Positions 11,404 through 12,274 of a DNA stretch of 12,274 bases are shown in pieces. A model generated the notes under the pieces. The model ran no database searches, was not told the DNA's origin, and saw nothing but the letters and a program-made list of their open reading frames with translations. A program made the translations under genes and the position numbers. The DNA comes from an uncultured Prevotellaceae bacterium (lineage in GTDB: Bacteria; Bacteroidota; Bacteroidia; Bacteroidales; Bacteroidaceae), in contig CADCQC010000237.1 of the NCBI GenBank assembly GCA_902803455.1, forward strand, positions 1-12,274. Reading direction: 5' to 3'. Numbering within the stretch: the stretch's first letter is position 1; each line of letters starts with the position of its first letter.

Positions 11404-12274
11404 ATGAAGAAAAGAAAGTTTGTCAAAGGACGTGTTCCTCTGTTGGCTGCTTTGCTCTCCATCATGACTATTCCCGGACTTACAGGTATTCAGACCGCGA
11501 CAGCCGCCCCTCAGGAGCAGCAGCAGTCGAATGTCATCAAGGGAACAGTTGTTGACGAGACAGGCGAGACGGTCATCGGAGCCACAGTCCTCATTAAGGG
11601 AGGTGATGCATCCAAAGGAACGATCACAGATTTCGACGGTCAGTTCACCATCCAGTGCAAGCCTGGCACCCAGTTGGTGATCTCATACGTGGGTTATGAG
11701 ACCATCACGGTGGCAGCGAGAGACGGCATGCGCGTGCAACTCAAGAGCGACGCCATCGCGCTGCAAGGCGTGGAGGTGGTGGCCTATGGTGTGCAGAAGA
11801 AAGTGACGGTGACAGGAGCCCTCTCCTCAATCAAGAACGAAGATCTTGTCCGCACGCCCGTGTCCTCAGTCAACAACGTGTTGGCCGGTCAGTTGTCAGG
11901 TGTGACGACGGTGCAGTATTCCGGTGAGCCCGGTTCTGATGCCGCATCGATTTTCGTCCGTGGCCAGGCCACATGGGTAGACTCCTCTCCACTCATCCAG
12001 GTGGACGGTGTGGAGCGTGACATGTGGGACATCGACCCCAACGAGATTGAGAGCATCACCGTGCTGAAGGATGCCTCTGCCACGGCCGTCTTCGGTGTGC
12101 GTGGCGCCAACGGTGTGGTGCTCATCACCACCAAGCGCGGTGCTGAGGGAAAGGCGAAGATCACCGCCAACGTATCATTTACTGCACTGACCCCGACGAA
12201 GATGGTGGAGCAGACCTCTTCTTACGACTATGCCAAATTCTACAACCAGATGCTGGCCAACGATGGCAGCAACC
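11404..12274 (+). CDS. SusC/RagA-family TonB-linked outer-membrane receptor, N-terminal part (3' end outside window)
   Basis: The first 290 residues are present. MKKRKFVKGR, then a hydrophobic stretch ending near ATAAP (31-36), is a signal peptide. Residues 44-118 form the carboxypeptidase-regulatory-like (SusC N-terminal extension) domain: IKGTVVDETGETVIGATVLI, TITDFDGQFTI and ISYVGYET. The TonB-box-like EVVAYGVQKK (124-133) leads into the plug domain, with SVNNVLAGQLSGV (155-167), VRGQAT, LIQVDGVERD (197-206) and ESITVLKDASATAVFGVRGA (216-235), then NGVVLITTKRG. These proteins form the barrel of SusCD transporters that import glycans or peptides bound by a SusD lipoprotein. A susD gene is expected just beyond the right edge but is not seen. 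The substrate cannot be judged. The start follows a non-coding leader and has no Shine-Dalgarno sequence. Confidence 0.95.
   Translation, partial: MKKRKFVKGRVPLLAALLSIMTIPGLTGIQTATAAPQEQQQSNVIKGTVVDETGETVIGATVLIKGGDASKGTITDFDGQFTIQCKPGTQLVISYVGYETITVAARDGMRVQLKSDAIALQGVEVVAYGVQKKVTVTGALSSIKNEDLVRTPVSSVNNVLAGQLSGVTTVQYSGEPGSDAASIFVRGQATWVDSSPLIQVDGVERDMWDIDPNEIESITVLKDASATAVFGVRGANGVVLITTKRGAEGKAKITANVSFTALTPTKMVEQTSSYDYAKFYNQMLANDGSN

Noticed and set aside
11889..12170. 93-codon minus-strand ORF
   Set aside because: Antisense to the plug domain of the SusC-like receptor, which reads cleanly on the plus strand.

Overview
The window looks like chromosome from a Bacteroidales bacterium, most likely Prevotella or Segatella. 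Four observations point there: promoters of the Bacteroidetes type (TTTG, 19 bp, TAnnTTTG), no Shine-Dalgarno sequences, lipoproteins with short lipoboxes, and a SusC/RagA-type TonB-linked receptor running off the right edge. Genes use TAA, TGA and TAG as stops. Intergenic DNA is much richer in A+T than the genes.

Left edge (1-1000). The window opens in the last codons of a plus-strand gene resembling the C-terminus of an ATP-grasp enzyme. Its frame continues past an amber codon for 20 more codons, so the gene may be freshly truncated. It converges on two minus-strand genes, too short for ordinary gene calling, that encode near-identical 43-residue peptides. Each has its own promoter-like element and hairpin terminator. 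This twin-peptide locus is the least explained part of the window.

Centre (1026-8233, all minus strand). Seven genes follow one another with gaps of 19-65 bp, transcribed in this order: mtgA (peptidoglycan glycosyltransferase), uvrD/pcrA (repair helicase), a secreted two-domain esterase, cysE (serine acetyltransferase), vsr (mismatch endonuclease with no visible cytosine methyltransferase partner), a small GlsB/YeaQ-type membrane protein, and an SH3b-SPOR lipoprotein. No strong promoter or terminator was seen between them, so one or a few overlapping operons are likely. The theme is a mix of envelope maintenance and DNA repair.

Right part (8260-11403). An OmpA-domain lipoprotein with a glycine zipper forms its own unit, with a clear promoter and terminator. 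Then comes umuDC, a SOS-type mutagenesis operon (self-cleaving UmuD and a Y-family polymerase). Its upstream region holds a 10-bp direct repeat that overlaps the predicted promoter and could be a damage-response operator. Divergently, after a near-consensus promoter and a leader of about 200 nt, the SusC-like receptor starts at 11404 and is cut by the window end.

No tRNA, rRNA, CRISPR array, insertion sequence or prophage gene was recognised.
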